Below the pieces are notes generated by a model. That model searched no databases. It had not been told where the DNA came from and was given only the letters and a program-made list of their open reading frames with translations. DNA of 64,000 nucleotides from Ottelia alismoides (taxonomy: Eukaryota > Streptophyta > Magnoliopsida > Alismatales > Hydrocharitaceae). Positions 11,101-22,928 of the stretch are shown in pieces; the stretch's first letter is position 1, and the number at the start of each line of letters is the position of its first letter. The position numbers were made by a program, and so were the translations under genes. The stretch is from NCBI GenBank assembly GCA_037367405.1, contig JAZKJV010000608.1, positions 62,001-126,000 on the forward strand, given 5' to 3'.

Positions 11101-11728
11101 AGGGTTAAATAAATAGGTATATACATCTATATACATGGTATATGTACAATGTTCTTTTTTATTTTTAGTTTTGCTCTTTTTATTTTATTTTTGTTTTCAT
11201 GCTTTTTATTTTATTTATTTACACCATATATATAAATTTTTAGGGATCTTAATTTATTTGTTTGCAAGGCTAATTACATAGGGATATGTACATGGTGAAT
11301 ATGTACAAGTAAGGTCATTTTTACTTTCTTTTTAATTTTTCTATTTTTATTTTGATTTTGTATTTACAAATATTTACAAATATGTACAAGCTCATTTTAT
11401 TCTATTTTTAGAGGAAAATATTTTATTATATTTACAGGTCTATTTACACACATGAGCTCCCTATCTCTCTCTACTTTGACTTTTATGCGGTCAGGCCCAT
11501 GCTGAGCCCTCCCTTGGGATTAGGTTGCTCAATATTTATTCTAAATATTTCCCTCTTTTTCTTTTTGTTCTTTATTCTTTTATTTTTGCACAAAAACATG
11601 CTAATTATTTAATTTTATACAATGCATGTTTTTTGGTAATTATTTGTATTTACACATATCTACATGTATTTGCAAAGGTTTTTGTAGCTAAAATATAAGA
11701 ATAAAGAGTGATGAATGGGTATTCATCA
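8133..11728 (-). mobile_element. Solo Athila-type LTR in inverse orientation
   Basis: Read on the minus strand it begins TGATGAATACCCATTCATCA and ends CCCATCA, 3596 bp, and aligns in patches with the LTRs of element B: the start region, the GC-rich middle, and the CTACTTCGTAGGCCGCAAGG block near 8345. No internal element sequence accompanies it, so it is a solo LTR left by LTR-LTR recombination. The flanks are GTGGG (8128-8132) and GTGAG (11729-11733), a 5-bp duplication with one transition. A minus-strand TATA (CATATAAAATCC) lies near 10540. The long open frames at about 9525-10690 lie in its GC-rich segment and are not genes. Confidence 0.8.
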
Positions 11729-11733
11729 GTGAG

Positions 11734-14125
11734 GAGATGGTGATCCACCACCATCGTCACCTCCTCCTCCTCCTCCGTCGTCGCCACCACCACGACGAGA
11801 GGACATACTTTCAAAATATCGCAAGGAGAAAGTTCCAGAGTTTTTGGGCAATACAAGCCCGGATGTGGCAGAGAGATGGCTAAAGAGTGTGGAAAAGGTA
11901 TTTCGCACCATACATGTACCAGATGAGGAGAAGGTTACCCTTACTACTTACTCCTTTGTGGGCTATGCTGAGGAATGGTGGAGTTCTATGGAGCCGCAGA
12001 TTGCAACGCCAATTACTTGGGAGAAATTTACTGAGGCATTCCGGGAGCATTTCTATCCAGAATACTGGCTAGAGAAGCGTCGCGTGGAGTTCACACTACT
12101 CGAGTAAGGGAATAGGACTATGACTACTTATCTGAACATGTTCATAGAGTTGTTGAAGTATGCTGCTAGCACGATGCCAACTGAGTCCGACAAAGCATTC
12201 AAGTTCTTTCGAGGTCTTCATAAGGAAATTCGTGAGAGGCTGGTGCCCCTTAGATTGGTTACAATGAAGGAAGTGGTTGATGCTGCATCACGAGTGGATG
12301 AGGACTTGCGTGAAGGCAGGACAATACAAATCAGGCAAGGAGTATCGAACTATTCTGGGAGGACTGCTCGTAATGATCGATCGATCGCACGAAGAGGACA
12401 ACGTCTCCACCCCTACCGGCCTGGCATGTCTACTAGGTCCACACATAGAGGAGCTCCTACTTTGGGGCAAGTACTTCCCGAGCCATCATGAGCAGCACAT
12501 CCAGTGGTGAACACCATGACATATGTGTGTGTTTGTTATCGATGCAATTAGGAGGGACGCATCAGGTCCAACTGTCCGTTGGGAGCTTCACTGTTGCGAG
12601 GTACTATGCGAGGGGGACATCTGCAACAGCGGGGACGTGGTTCTACCTCTCGTGGTGGCAGGGTACATCCGAACCAGACTCGAAGCACGACAGGTTCTAG
12701 TGGGCCACGAAGAGAAGGACAACTCAATGCCATCACTGATGGGCAAGCACATGCTTCTGGATCAGTAGTACGAGGTATGGTTTCAGTAGGCGACTTTACA
12801 ACTCATGCTCTTTTTGACTCGGGTGCATCTCATTCTTTTGTGTCATGGAGTTTTGCGGAGACCTTTGGCCGAGAGACTACCATAGTTTCAGACCCTTATC
12901 TTATTAAGGGACCTGGGGGTCATGTGTTTATTGTCCATCAGGCTCTTCCCGATTGCCCAGTTTATATCAGAGACTATATGCTTGAGGCGTACTTGCTGCT
13001 CATTCAGATGGAGGATTTTGATGTTATTTTTGACATGGATTGGCTTGCGAATCACCACGCATGTTTAGATTGTTTCCAAAAACAGATTATTTCCAGGATT
13101 CTTGAGATACAAGAATTTGTATTTGATGGAAGCGCCCGGTCGAGAGGCGTAACTTGTATATCAACATTGCAAGCTCATCGCATGTTATCTCAAGGATGCG
13201 AAGGATTTATTGCTCATGTCATTGGGAATCAAATCTATATGGGAGGAATAGAGGATGTTGAAATAGTAAAGAACTTTCCAGATGTATTTCCTGCAGATTC
13301 GTTTGGGCTTCCCCAACCTCGTGAGGTGGAGTTTGAGATTTCTATTATTCCGGGAACTCAACCAATATCTATGCACCATACAGGATGGCACCAGCTGAAC
13401 TAAAGGAACTCAAGGTGCACTCACAAGAACTGTTGGAGAAGGGTTTCATATGCCCTAGTACATTTCCATGGGGAGCACATGTCCTTTTTGTCAAGAAGCA
13501 GGATGGATCTATGCGCAAGTGTATAGATTATCGACAGTTGAATAAAGTAACAATCAAGATTCGTTACCATTTACCGTGAATTGACGATCTCTTTGATCAG
13601 CTATAAGGGTGATCCATCTTCTACAAGATTGATCTACGGTCCGGTTATCACCAATTACGTATTCGGGATGTGGATATACCTAAATCTGTATTCAGAACCA
13701 GATATGGTCACTACAAGTTGTTGGTGATACCCTTTAGCTTGACAAATACCCAGCATCATTCATGGATATGATGAACTGGGTGTTTCAGCCTTTCCTCGAC
13801 AACTTTTTGTGGTTTTCATTGATGATGTCCTTATCTACTCTCGAGATGAGAAGGAACATCGCACTCACTTACAGACAGTGCTGGAGACCTTGCAGAGGCA
13901 CAAGCTATATGCGAAGTTTAGTAAGTGTGAGTTCCGACTTCAAGAAGTATCATTCTTAGGTCATGTAATCTCAGGTGCAGGAGTGTCAGTGGATCCTGCA
14001 AAAATCAAAGCAGACCTTAGTTGGGAACGATCGAAGAATGTGTCTGAGATCCGAAGCTTTCTTGGCTTAGCCGGTTATTACAAACGATTCGTGAAGGGAT
14101 TTTCTCAAATTGCCCTTTCCCTCGC
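11734..14125 (+). pseudogene. pol: Tekay gag-protease-RT, decayed
   Basis: The Retrotrans_gag region is at about 11800-12350 (EDILSKYRKEKVPEFLG, then GYAEEWW). A zinc knuckle near 12540 has an in-frame TAG and Arg in place of the usual His. The protease motif FDSGASHSF is at about 12808. RT starts near 13250, with [11 protein letters not shown] at 13385, [11 protein letters not shown] near 13525 and the catalytic FIDD at about 13815-13826. Stops at 12105, 13577 and 13603, plus frame changes near 12490, 13400 and 13740, break it. At 14125 element B cuts the RT just after [10 protein letters not shown]. The family is Tekay/Del; the gene is dead. Confidence 0.8.
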
Positions 14126-15135
14126 TGATGAATACTCATTCATCACTTTTTATTCTTATATTTTAGCTACAAAAACCTTTGCAAATGCATGTAGATATAT
14201 GTAAATACAAATAATTACCAAAAGCATGCATTGTGTAAAAACCTATAATTAGCATGTTTTTGTGCAAAAATAAAAGAATAAAGATCAAAAAGAAAAAGAT
14301 GGAAATATTTAGAATAAATATTGAGCAACCCAACCCAAGGGAGGGCTCAGCATGGGCCTGACCGTATAAAAGCCAAAGTAGAGGGAGATAGGGGCTCATG
14401 TGTGTGAATATTTATGTAAATAAAATAAAAGTATTTTCCTCACAAAAATAGGCTTGTAAATATTTGTAAATAGTTCTAAAGATAAAAACAAAAGAAAAAT
14501 TTAAAAAAAAATTAAAAAGAAAACAAAAACACCACTTGTATATTCACCTTGTATATAGACCATCCACCTATTTATTTAAGCCTTATAAATAAATAAAATT
14601 AATTTTTATAATTTTTGTAAATATTCTATGTTATATAATGTAAATAAATAAAATAAAAACAATTAAAACCAAAACAAAATAAAAATAACAAATTAAAAAC
14701 ATAAAAAGATATTGTATATATACCTATATAGGAACCTACTGTGTACATACCCTATCTTTATTTCTAAAAATTAATTAAAAAATCACTAAAAATAGAAAAA
14801 AATAAAATAAAAATATTTCATGTTTTGACTTTTTAATAATTCGGCCATTTGGTATTTTTAATTGAATTTATAAATCTTTTCCACGTGGCCTGTTCCTATT
14901 GGGCCAGGGGAGTGTTGACCGCCCGGTCAACTCCCCCCCCCCAGGACCACCCCGTCTCGGATCCGTGCCCGCAACCCGATTTCTCGCCATTTCGCACACT
15001 TGATCCGACTCCTGAATCCGTTAACCCCGGGCTCTAATCCGAGCTTGATCATCCCTGATCCACGCCCGGGGTGGATTTTGGGGATCCGCGCACTGAGCTA
15101 CTCGCCCGACCTCCCGATAGCCGGACCCCTAGGAG

Positions 15136-15142
15136 TATATAG
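15136..15142 (+). promoter_or_regulatory. TATA box, element B 5' LTR
   Basis: TATATAG follows AGGAG and precedes a C-rich start region, about 1.0 kb into the LTR. The same sequence is at 48780-48786 in the 3' LTR. Confidence 0.5.
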
Positions 15143-15395
15143 TCCCAGCTCTGCCACCTTCATTTGCATCTTTGGCCATTCGATTCCACCCCCTGTGAGC
15201 TCCGGTGTGTGCGTGAGAGTGACAGCTTACTGCACGTGCTGTTGAAGCGAGGAGAGGGACCGGATTCCATCGATCCGGCGAGCTTCGCCGCCGTTGCTCC
15301 GCCACCAACAGGAGCTCGAGCCTCGGAGGGAGACGCTCCTCGAGGCGAAGACCCAGAGCATCCTTAGCTCTTCCCTAGTCTCATCAGCCACCCAG

Positions 15396-15705
15396 GTATC
15401 CCCATCGCTCGTTCTTTTCCTTTAATTTCTAGTTACCCCCAAATCGCCGCTCCGCCGTGTTACTCCGATTCCGACCATTCCATAGCTAGATTCGATCATC
15501 GGAATCCACAGTCATCTTCGCCTTCCTCCTACGCGCCTTCTCCATCCCTCCATCCAACCCAGCTCGCACAGGAGCTGGGATTCGAGCTCCACCGTCCTCC
15601 CTTCGCCGGAGCTCGCCCACGTCGACCCATCGTTCACTGTCACCCCGCCTAATCGGGTCGAGGCAGTTTGCCCTCGACCCGCGAGCCTCTTGGATTGTTT
15701 TGCAG
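15396..15705 (+). other. Possible intron in the transcribed part of LTR B
   Basis: A donor CCCAG|GTATCC and an acceptor TTGTTTTGCAG|GTTC bracket 310 bp, 260 bp downstream of the TATA box. A perfect 9-bp hairpin GGGTCGAGG...CCTCGACCC (15655-15680) lies just before the acceptor. Equivalent signals occur in the other Athila-type LTRs here. This is an inference from sequence; no transcript evidence is available. Confidence 0.35.
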
Positions 15706-17509
15706 GTTCAAAGAAGGACGTCTGAGGTCCTTCGACATCGAGCCAGGAGCTTCGCCTCCGCCGACCTCGCCCGAGCTCCCCAGAGCTCGGCTGGGTCATC
15801 GGAGGACACCAGCAACCGCGGGACGTCATCGCGGAGATTCTCCGACCTTCACGAGCAGCAGGGGAGGTCCACAGCGCACGCACGAGGCCGGCGAACTTCG
15901 CCGGCCAACTGTTCTTCTGGTATCTTCCCCGACCGTCCGATCATCGTCGACCTCCAGTTTTCATCTGGGTCGTTCATTCTCGGAGGAGCAGTTACCGTTA
16001 GATCTTGGGGATGAGTGATCGTGACCGCCCGCCGCGCTTCGCCGTTGATCACTCCACGTGGCACCCATCTGGCGGAGCATCTTAATAAAGGGTAATTTAC
16101 CTTAGGCCCTTCTGTTTATTTCATTTCGCATTTAGTCCTGTAATTAGTTAGTATAGTTGTTTAGTTTTGGGGATTATTGCATAGAGGACCCCGTACTCTG
16201 CTGAGTTTGCATTTATGCCCCTGTGCGTTGTATGACACGTGCATCGACACGTGCTTTTTGGCTATTTTGCATCTTATGCCCCTGTAGTTCTGACTGTTAA
16301 TGAATGAATGAAAGTTTGTGTTTATTTGCATTTATACCCCTGTGCGTATTTTAATTGAGCATGTGCGTTTAATTTTGGGTTATTTGCATATAAGCCCCTG
16401 GGCTTTTGGTACCTGTTACCAAAAGACCCTCAGAACTTATCTTTCTTACATTTGGGTCCCTGAGTGCCCCAGGCACGTGCGTAGCGCATGTTTTGCTGGG
16501 TTAATTGCACCAGACCCCCCAGAACTTTTGGGTATTTGCACTTTGGTCCACGTGCACTGTGCCCCCTCTTTCTTTTTTAATAAAATAGCAAATTATCTCC
16601 AAATCCAACGAAAATTGGACACATAGCTCCTGCCATAGTGTAAAATTTTCGAGGATTTTTGAGAACATTTTTGTTTTCATTTGATATTTTTAAAAATTCA
16701 AAAACCTCTAATTTTGCTACTGTCTAACTTTAAAAACCCCAAAAAATATTAAATATCATTTAAAAATTCCAAAAAATTGTCTACTGTCTATTTTGTTGTG
16801 TTTGATTTTCTAGCCAATTTTGGCTATTTTTCATTACTGAAAACCACTAAAAATTAAAAAAACCCTTAAAATCTTATAAAAATTCTAATAATTAAACCAA
16901 AAATCCAAAAATAATAAAATAGGTGCCTAAATTTTCCTTGTTTTATTCTCGTTATAGGAAAATTACCTCCCAGCTAATTTGGGGCCTTTAGATATTTTAT
17001 CTAGGCCCTTTTAGCTTGGCTGAACAGTATCTTACATTTCAGCCACTGTTTGATTTTTAGATAATTAAATAAATATCAGAAAATTCTCAAAAATTCACCA
17101 AAAACATTAAAAATCATAAAACACATAAAAATATTTTTGTTAGAATTTTTGGTTGATTTTTAGTGTATTTAATAATTTGTTGAAGTGTATAGTTCCTGAG
17201 CTTTTATTATTTTCTTATCACATTAAAAATCCAAAAAAAAATATAAAATAATTAAAAACCACCAAAAAGATTTTATTCTCTTATTTTATTTCCTTTTTGA
17301 CTACTTCGTAGGCCGCAAGGCCAATCCGTGCTCCTTGTGTTCGACCCTGGTCGCTATACCAGGTTAAAATAATAGCAGGACCGCTTTTGTGCTTTGAGTG
17401 ATTTTATCTATATTAGTGGTTCATTTTTCTTGATTGAGCAAACTTGATCGTGTGGGTCGCAACGACCGATATAGCACCTATACCCTAGCCTTCAGGTCGC
17501 TCATCAGAA

Positions 17510-17527
17510 TGGCGCCGTTGCCGGGGA
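17510..17527 (+). other. tRNA-Asp primer-binding site, element B
   Basis: TGGCGCCGTTGCCGGGGA, 3 bp after the LTR end, is complementary over 18 bases to the 3' end of plant tRNA-Asp. This is the usual primer of Athila-lineage elements. Confidence 0.9.
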
Positions 17528-18794
17528 GCACGGTATAGTAGTTTTTATTTTATTTTATTTTCGTTTTTGTTTTCGCGGCTTTTTCGCGGCTTTTGTTTAT
17601 ATTTTATTTTTGTTTTATTTTCTTTTCTTTTCTCTTCTTTTATTTTTTGTTTTTGTTTTATTTTGAGTGTATATTTTATTTTGTCTTTTTGCATATATAC
17701 CCTCACTTTCATTTTCATTCATCTCCATTTATTTTTCTTATCATTATTTGATTATTTTGGTCTGACCACTTGTCTCTGTTTCTTGCGAGGGCTCGAGGAC
17801 CGCGGAGGCGACTTTCGAGGAGCCGACGCAACCACAGGACTTGGAGGCGGCTCCCTTCTGTACGGAGCCGCAGGAGAGAGCAAGAGAGAGAGTTGAGTGG
17901 GAGAGGTTTAGTTAGACTTTTTATTTTGATTATTATTGTAATAATACAAGTACTCAGAGACTGGACACTTTGGACTTGATTACTTAGCGGGTCTGTTTTG
18001 CCGAGCACCGGTGTGCTCGGAGGACCCTTAGGAGTTTTTCGCGGCTTTTTCGCGGTTTTGTTTTCTTTTTCTTTTTACTGCCTTTTCCGGTGTTTATGCG
18101 GTTTTTCATCGAGCCCCTAGACTTAGGATTTTCTGCTTGCTTGTGCCGTAATTAGTAGGGTCCCCACACTTAATTATCTGCCTGCTCCTATAGTACGCTT
18201 AATTGGACCTACTAATAATCAATTAATAAAAATAACCGACTCATCTCCTTCGTAGCCTACGTGCTGCAGCCTGCCCCGTAAAGCGCTTTCTCCTACCCCT
18301 GATTTGTCGGGCAGAGGAGGGGTGTGCCAAGACCGGATCCTTTGGCTTGGAGGTCGGTGACCGGTTAGACGGTTCTGCGAGTAAAACTTGCTCATCTAGG
18401 ACTCGGTTTTCATCGTTGCATCATTTAGGTAGTTTATTTCCTGTCTTTAAATTCTGCGCGGATCACTTGCATGTAGAGTGTTGGAGGCAAGGTACGCATT
18501 TCTATCTCAGCATGCATCATTGATTTCATCGCGCATCGGCTTTTTCGTCTTCTCCCCCTGTTTTGGACTAAATAACCAGGAGAACCGAAAAATTCGTTAG
18601 GCCTTTGTTTTTATTTGAAAAATATTAAAAAGAAAAACCAAAAATTGGGACTGGCTAAGACTATTGACCCTAAAAGACACTTCACCTAAAAATTTGTCTT
18701 GGGGAGAGCAACCCCCTCATTGTTTGGTTTGGTTGCGCGAGAGAGTGACCGGCACCCTAGGTAGAGCCCTCCGGTGCTATTTCCAGCTGACTAC
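17528..18794 (+). other. Element B untranslated leader, first part
   Basis: It is T-rich at first (17540-17760), then holds short blocks shared with the leader of element A, including GAGGAGGGGTGTGCCAAGACC (18316-18336) and CTCAGCATGCATCAT (about 18508). It has no conserved long frame. The leader is broken at 18794 by element A and continues from 38656 to the gag start near 38872. Confidence 0.7.
18790..18794. repeat. Target-site duplication of element A, left copy
   Basis: ACTAC here matches ACTAC at 38651-38655 exactly, marking the insertion as a single integrase event. Confidence 0.9.
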
Positions 18795-20389
18795 TGATGA
18801 ATCTCCATTTCATCACCTTTATTCTATCATTTTGGCCTTAAAAACCCCAGCAAATGCATGTAAATAGCATTAATTTGTACATATTAGCATCTATTATTTA
18901 TTGTATTAATTATACATAAAATAAGGTTTTTAATGCCAAAATTATAGAATAAAGAAAAGAAAAGAAAAAGGAATAAAATATTGCAAATATTTTATGACCC
19001 TAACCCCGAGACCGAGGCCAGCATGGAATTGGTCGACAAGGAATAAAGTAGGGGGAGATAAGGGCCAATTATACAATAAATATCTCATTTATTTATTCAT
19101 TCATTTATGCATTTTTGACACCTATTTTGTAAAGAATTATTTATTCATCAAATTAAAATCTTTTGTACATGAAAGATGTAGATAATAATGTAAATAAAAA
19201 TACAAAATTGAGTTTATGTGAAAATAATATACAGTGTACATTTTATACACATAATAAAAAGCAGAAATCTCAACTTCACAGACCCATATCTTGCAAATAA
19301 AAACTCCAAATCACCCAAACTCACCTTTAATTGTATATAGCATTTCATAAACTATTTTATAAAATCAGTTCCATAATTGTTGGAGTCCATCTGTGAAAGT
19401 TAGGTTTTTGGCCCTTCTTGTACATAATACCTGATTAAAATATTCATTTTATTCAATATCCATTACTTTTATAAATTCATATTTTTAGAATTTTGTAAAT
19501 AATATATATAATTCATGTACATATTGAAATTAAAACCAAAAAAGAAATTTCAAAAATAAAATAAGCCTAGCTGATACCTAGGCAAAATACCTATGTTACC
19601 CATGTGTATATAAATAAAAGGGAAAACATTCTTTAATTATTTTATGCATCTATATTTTTCTAAAAATATATATATTACACATAACTTATTAAAAATACAA
19701 ATCCAAAATAAAAACAAATAAAATTCATTAAATGAATAAAATGCATATAATATATAGGTAGAGTACCTATAAGTATACATACATACACATACATCTATTT
19801 ATTTAAAAAATATAAATAAACTCATAAAAATAAAATAAAAATATATTTATACTCACAAAAATAAGTTATAAAATTATAAAATAAGAAACTAAAATAATAA
19901 AATAAAATAAATAAACTAAAAATAAAATATACCAAAATACATATAAAATACATACATATACACATTATTGTAATAAAACCGTAATAAAATAATTCATAAA
20001 AATAAATAAAAATCATATTAAAATACTACATACAATAATAAAGATTTTTTATTTTATACTCGAAAAATAATAAAATCATTTATTACCTTAAATAATTCAT
20101 TCTTTATTCCTCCAGCCTATTTTGTCTTCTAGCGGCCTCCGTGGACCAATCGCGTGCCGCCAAGAGTTGACCTCGGGTCAACTCTTCTGACTCAAGGATG
20201 GCCCCTCTGACAAGTCACGAGAGGTCCCTCTTCCTCGATTTTTCACGCCGATTGTGTTGCTCGAGGGTGATAAGACCCTTCATGAGATTTGTTCCTCGAA
20301 CATCCACGAATCACGCCGCATCCCATGATTCCTTGTACAGCATCTAGATTCACCAAGATCTGCCGGCCAATAAGGGCGCAAACTTTGCT

Positions 20390-20398
20390 TATAAATAA
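20390..20398 (+). promoter_or_regulatory. TATA box, element A 5' LTR
   Basis: TATAAATAA lies just upstream of a C-rich start region in the GC block, about 1.6 kb into the LTR. The 3' copy is at 36126-36134. Confidence 0.6.
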
Positions 20399-20579
20399 AC
20401 CCTCCGACCTCCTCATCCATTTTGGCCTCCCTTTCCGTCGTCTTCCACCGTCTATTCCAGTCCTCTGAGGTTCCTTGTGACAGGAGGGTCCTCCTGGAAG
20501 CTTCAGGCAGTTGGAGGAGTCGAAGGAGCGCCCACGGCCGCCGCGTCGCCGGAGGTCCTGCTCCCTGGTCGCCAACCAG

Positions 20580-20951
20580 GTATAAGAGCTGATTTCTTCT
20601 CGTTTTTAGCTTAGCTTTAGTTTGTACTTTGTAGTTTAGCTCTTAGAGTAATCAGTAGAGCATCAGGTGCTCGATTAGACCAAGATCGAAGTTCGCCGGA
20701 GTTTAGCTCCGGCGAACCTCTCTACTCTGATTGACACTCTATCCGACCCTTCGCCCCACCTCATCGCCTTCCCCTACGTATTCTCCACGCACCCACGCTC
20801 CAAGATCAACCAGAGCTCGCCCAGCTCTGCGAATCGAGGTCCTCCCTCCTCCGCTTCGCCGGACCTCGCCGCCCTCCACCTTTCCCCGTTCGTCTACCCT
20901 AAACCTCGGGTCGAGGAAGACCCCCTCGAGCCCCTCTTTCATTCGGTGCAG
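20580..20951 (+). other. Possible intron in the transcribed part of LTR A
   Basis: The donor CAACCAG|GTATAAG and the acceptor TTCATTCGGTGCAG|GACC bracket 372 bp downstream of the TATA box. A perfect 11-bp stem GTTCGCCGGAG...CTCCGGCGAAC with a 5-base loop (20691-20717) lies inside. The 3' LTR carries the same signals. Splicing is inferred only. Confidence 0.35.
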
Positions 20952-22910
20952 GACCCAAGCTGAAAGGAGCCCTTCGGGGCTCGATTCAAGTCCATTCGAG
21001 GTTCCAGGACCCCCTTGTCTTCCCCGAGCTCGTTCAGCCGATCTAGGAGGTCCTGGACCTTCTGGAGTATCTCGAACGGTGCGCACCGCTTCGCCGGACG
21101 CCTGGAGGCCACAAGCAGCAACATCGAGCGCCTGGAGGCGGAGGAATCACCGATCGAAGTCAGGGAAGTCAGCTGTTCTTCCCTGTTCTTCGTGAGCAGC
21201 AGCAGCCGTTGGATCGAAGGGACAGCCCCAGTTCTAATCGGGGCCGTCCATCTAGCACCAGCCGTGGCCGTGCGATCAGATCTCAGATGCAATCACAGCC
21301 ACGGATCGCCGAAGGGGTATCGAGCGTCGAGGGCTCGACACGTGGATAAGTGGCGCACTGGAAGCCGTTGGATCGCGCGCCTTTAGGGGGTAAATTGCAT
21401 ATCTAGCCCCTGCATTTTTGTAAAGTTAATATTTAATCTTGTAAATAAAATAGAACGTGGTAAATAATGTGGAACTTTTGCATAGGACCCCCTATATTGT
21501 TTGCATATTAAACTTGGGTCCAGTCCACGTCACCTCACGTGTAGTCCCACGTGAGGTGGTAAAATTTGCACAAATCCCCCTGTAGATTTGCATGTTTATG
21601 TTTAATCCATTAAATAAAATATTCAGTGTATTATTTTTGTGAAAAATTGCAACCAGGACCCTAGAGTTTCGGAAATTGCGCTTTGGTCCCTGTGTGTGCG
21701 GACCACGTGTAATCCCACGTGATGGTTAAATTGCTAGGGGGCCCTGGCGGGTTGGGTTATTTGGTTTTGGTCCTGAAAATCTCAGAACACGTGATAATAT
21801 TTTGGTGTTTTTGCACATGTGCCCCTGGATGTTATTTTATTTGCAAAAATACCCCTGCCAGGCTTAATTATTTTTGTGTCTTTATCCATTTATTAAAAAT
21901 ACCTATTAGGCTTCTAAAAATCCACCAAAATTAGGATAGGTGCTCTATGCCATGCTTGTTCACGCACATATTTTAGTTTGCATTTTTCGCATTTTTCCTA
22001 ATTATTAAAAATGAAAAAGAAGCCATTTTTGTACTGTTTAAATTAGAAAATACAAAAAAATTAGAAAATGTGTTTGAAAAATTCCAAAAAAATGATATAT
22101 GATATATTTATATATATATTGAGTCCAGAAAATGAAAAACCCTACAAATATGAAAAAGAAAATAAAAAAAATCACAAAACCCCAAAAGCAACATAAAAAT
22201 TAGAAAAACTCTTTAAAAACCCAAAAAATACATTTTTCTCTTTTATAATTATCTATATATTATTATTAATATGTAAAAATTAATTTGGGCAATTTTGGGT
22301 ATTATTTGATATTTTTAAAACCCAAATCATATACGGCTATTTATTTAGTCCTATATTGTGGACATTTTTGAATTGAAAAATACATAAAAATTAGAATTAT
22401 AAAAAAAGATATATAAAAAAAAAGTTCAAAATATAAGTCTATATGTTAAGTTTTTATGCTTATAAATATATATATATATTCTATATTACCTCTCTCTCTC
22501 TCTTCTTATATATATATATCTCTTTATATATATATATAGTATATAGATTTATATAATTAATAATATAAAAAGAAAAGAAAAAAAAGTATAAAATATAAAA
22601 TCAAAATAAAAATTATAAAAACAAAAATATATATATATATATATATATAAAAAAAGAGAGACCCACTTCACTCAAGAATGACTGGTATGCACATATAGGC
22701 TCATGCATTTTTGTATTGCTCTCTGTGGTTCGACCTCTACATGCTTGTTCACTATACATTTTGTTGTAGAGTAATAAAAATTAATTCACATTTATTTTGG
22801 ACTTAATTGATACATTCTTGCTTTGTGGGTTAATTGTTGATCACTCGCCTTTTATTAAGGGTCGCCACGACGACATATTCAGACCCTTGATAAAAAGCGC
22901 GTTCATCAAA

Positions 22911-22928
22911 TGGCGCCGTTGCCGGGGA
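22911..22928 (+). other. tRNA-Asp primer-binding site, element A
   Basis: TGGCGCCGTTGCCGGGGA, 2 bp after the LTR end, is identical to the site in element B and complementary to plant tRNA-Asp. Confidence 0.9.

Larger units (their letters stand above)
14126..17506 (+). repeat. Element B 5' LTR
   Basis: It runs TGATGAATACTC to CGCTCATCA. The first 700 bp are AT-rich. A GC-rich block spans about 14880-16080 with TATA at 15136, followed by a CCCCTG-phrase array (16095-16570) and an AT-rich tail. It differs from the 3' copy by scattered transitions plus homopolymer indels, about one or two percent by eye. Long open frames in the GC block are disturbed between the two copies, so it is treated as non-coding. 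Confidence 0.9.
18795..22908 (+). repeat. Element A 5' LTR
   Basis: It runs TGATGAATCTCC to GCGTTCATCA. An AT-rich first part is followed by a GC-rich block (about 20110-21390) with TATA at 20390, a CCCCTG-phrase array with six CACGTG boxes (21339-21870), and an AT-rich tail with TA and CT microsatellites (22440-22650). A 123-codon frame at 21015-21386 is present in both LTR copies, but they are near-identical anyway, so this is not evidence of coding. Confidence 0.93.

Noticed and set aside
17510..17527. tRNA-Asp gene fragments at 17510 and 22911
   Set aside because: These 18-base matches are primer-binding sites placed 2-3 bp after LTR ends; no cloverleaf surrounds them.
20731..21386. Frames of 115-154 codons on both strands of LTR A as possible genes
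   Set aside because: They are on both strands, cross the putative intron and show no family motif. Identity to the 3' LTR copy only reflects LTR identity; one of the frames is already broken there by an indel.
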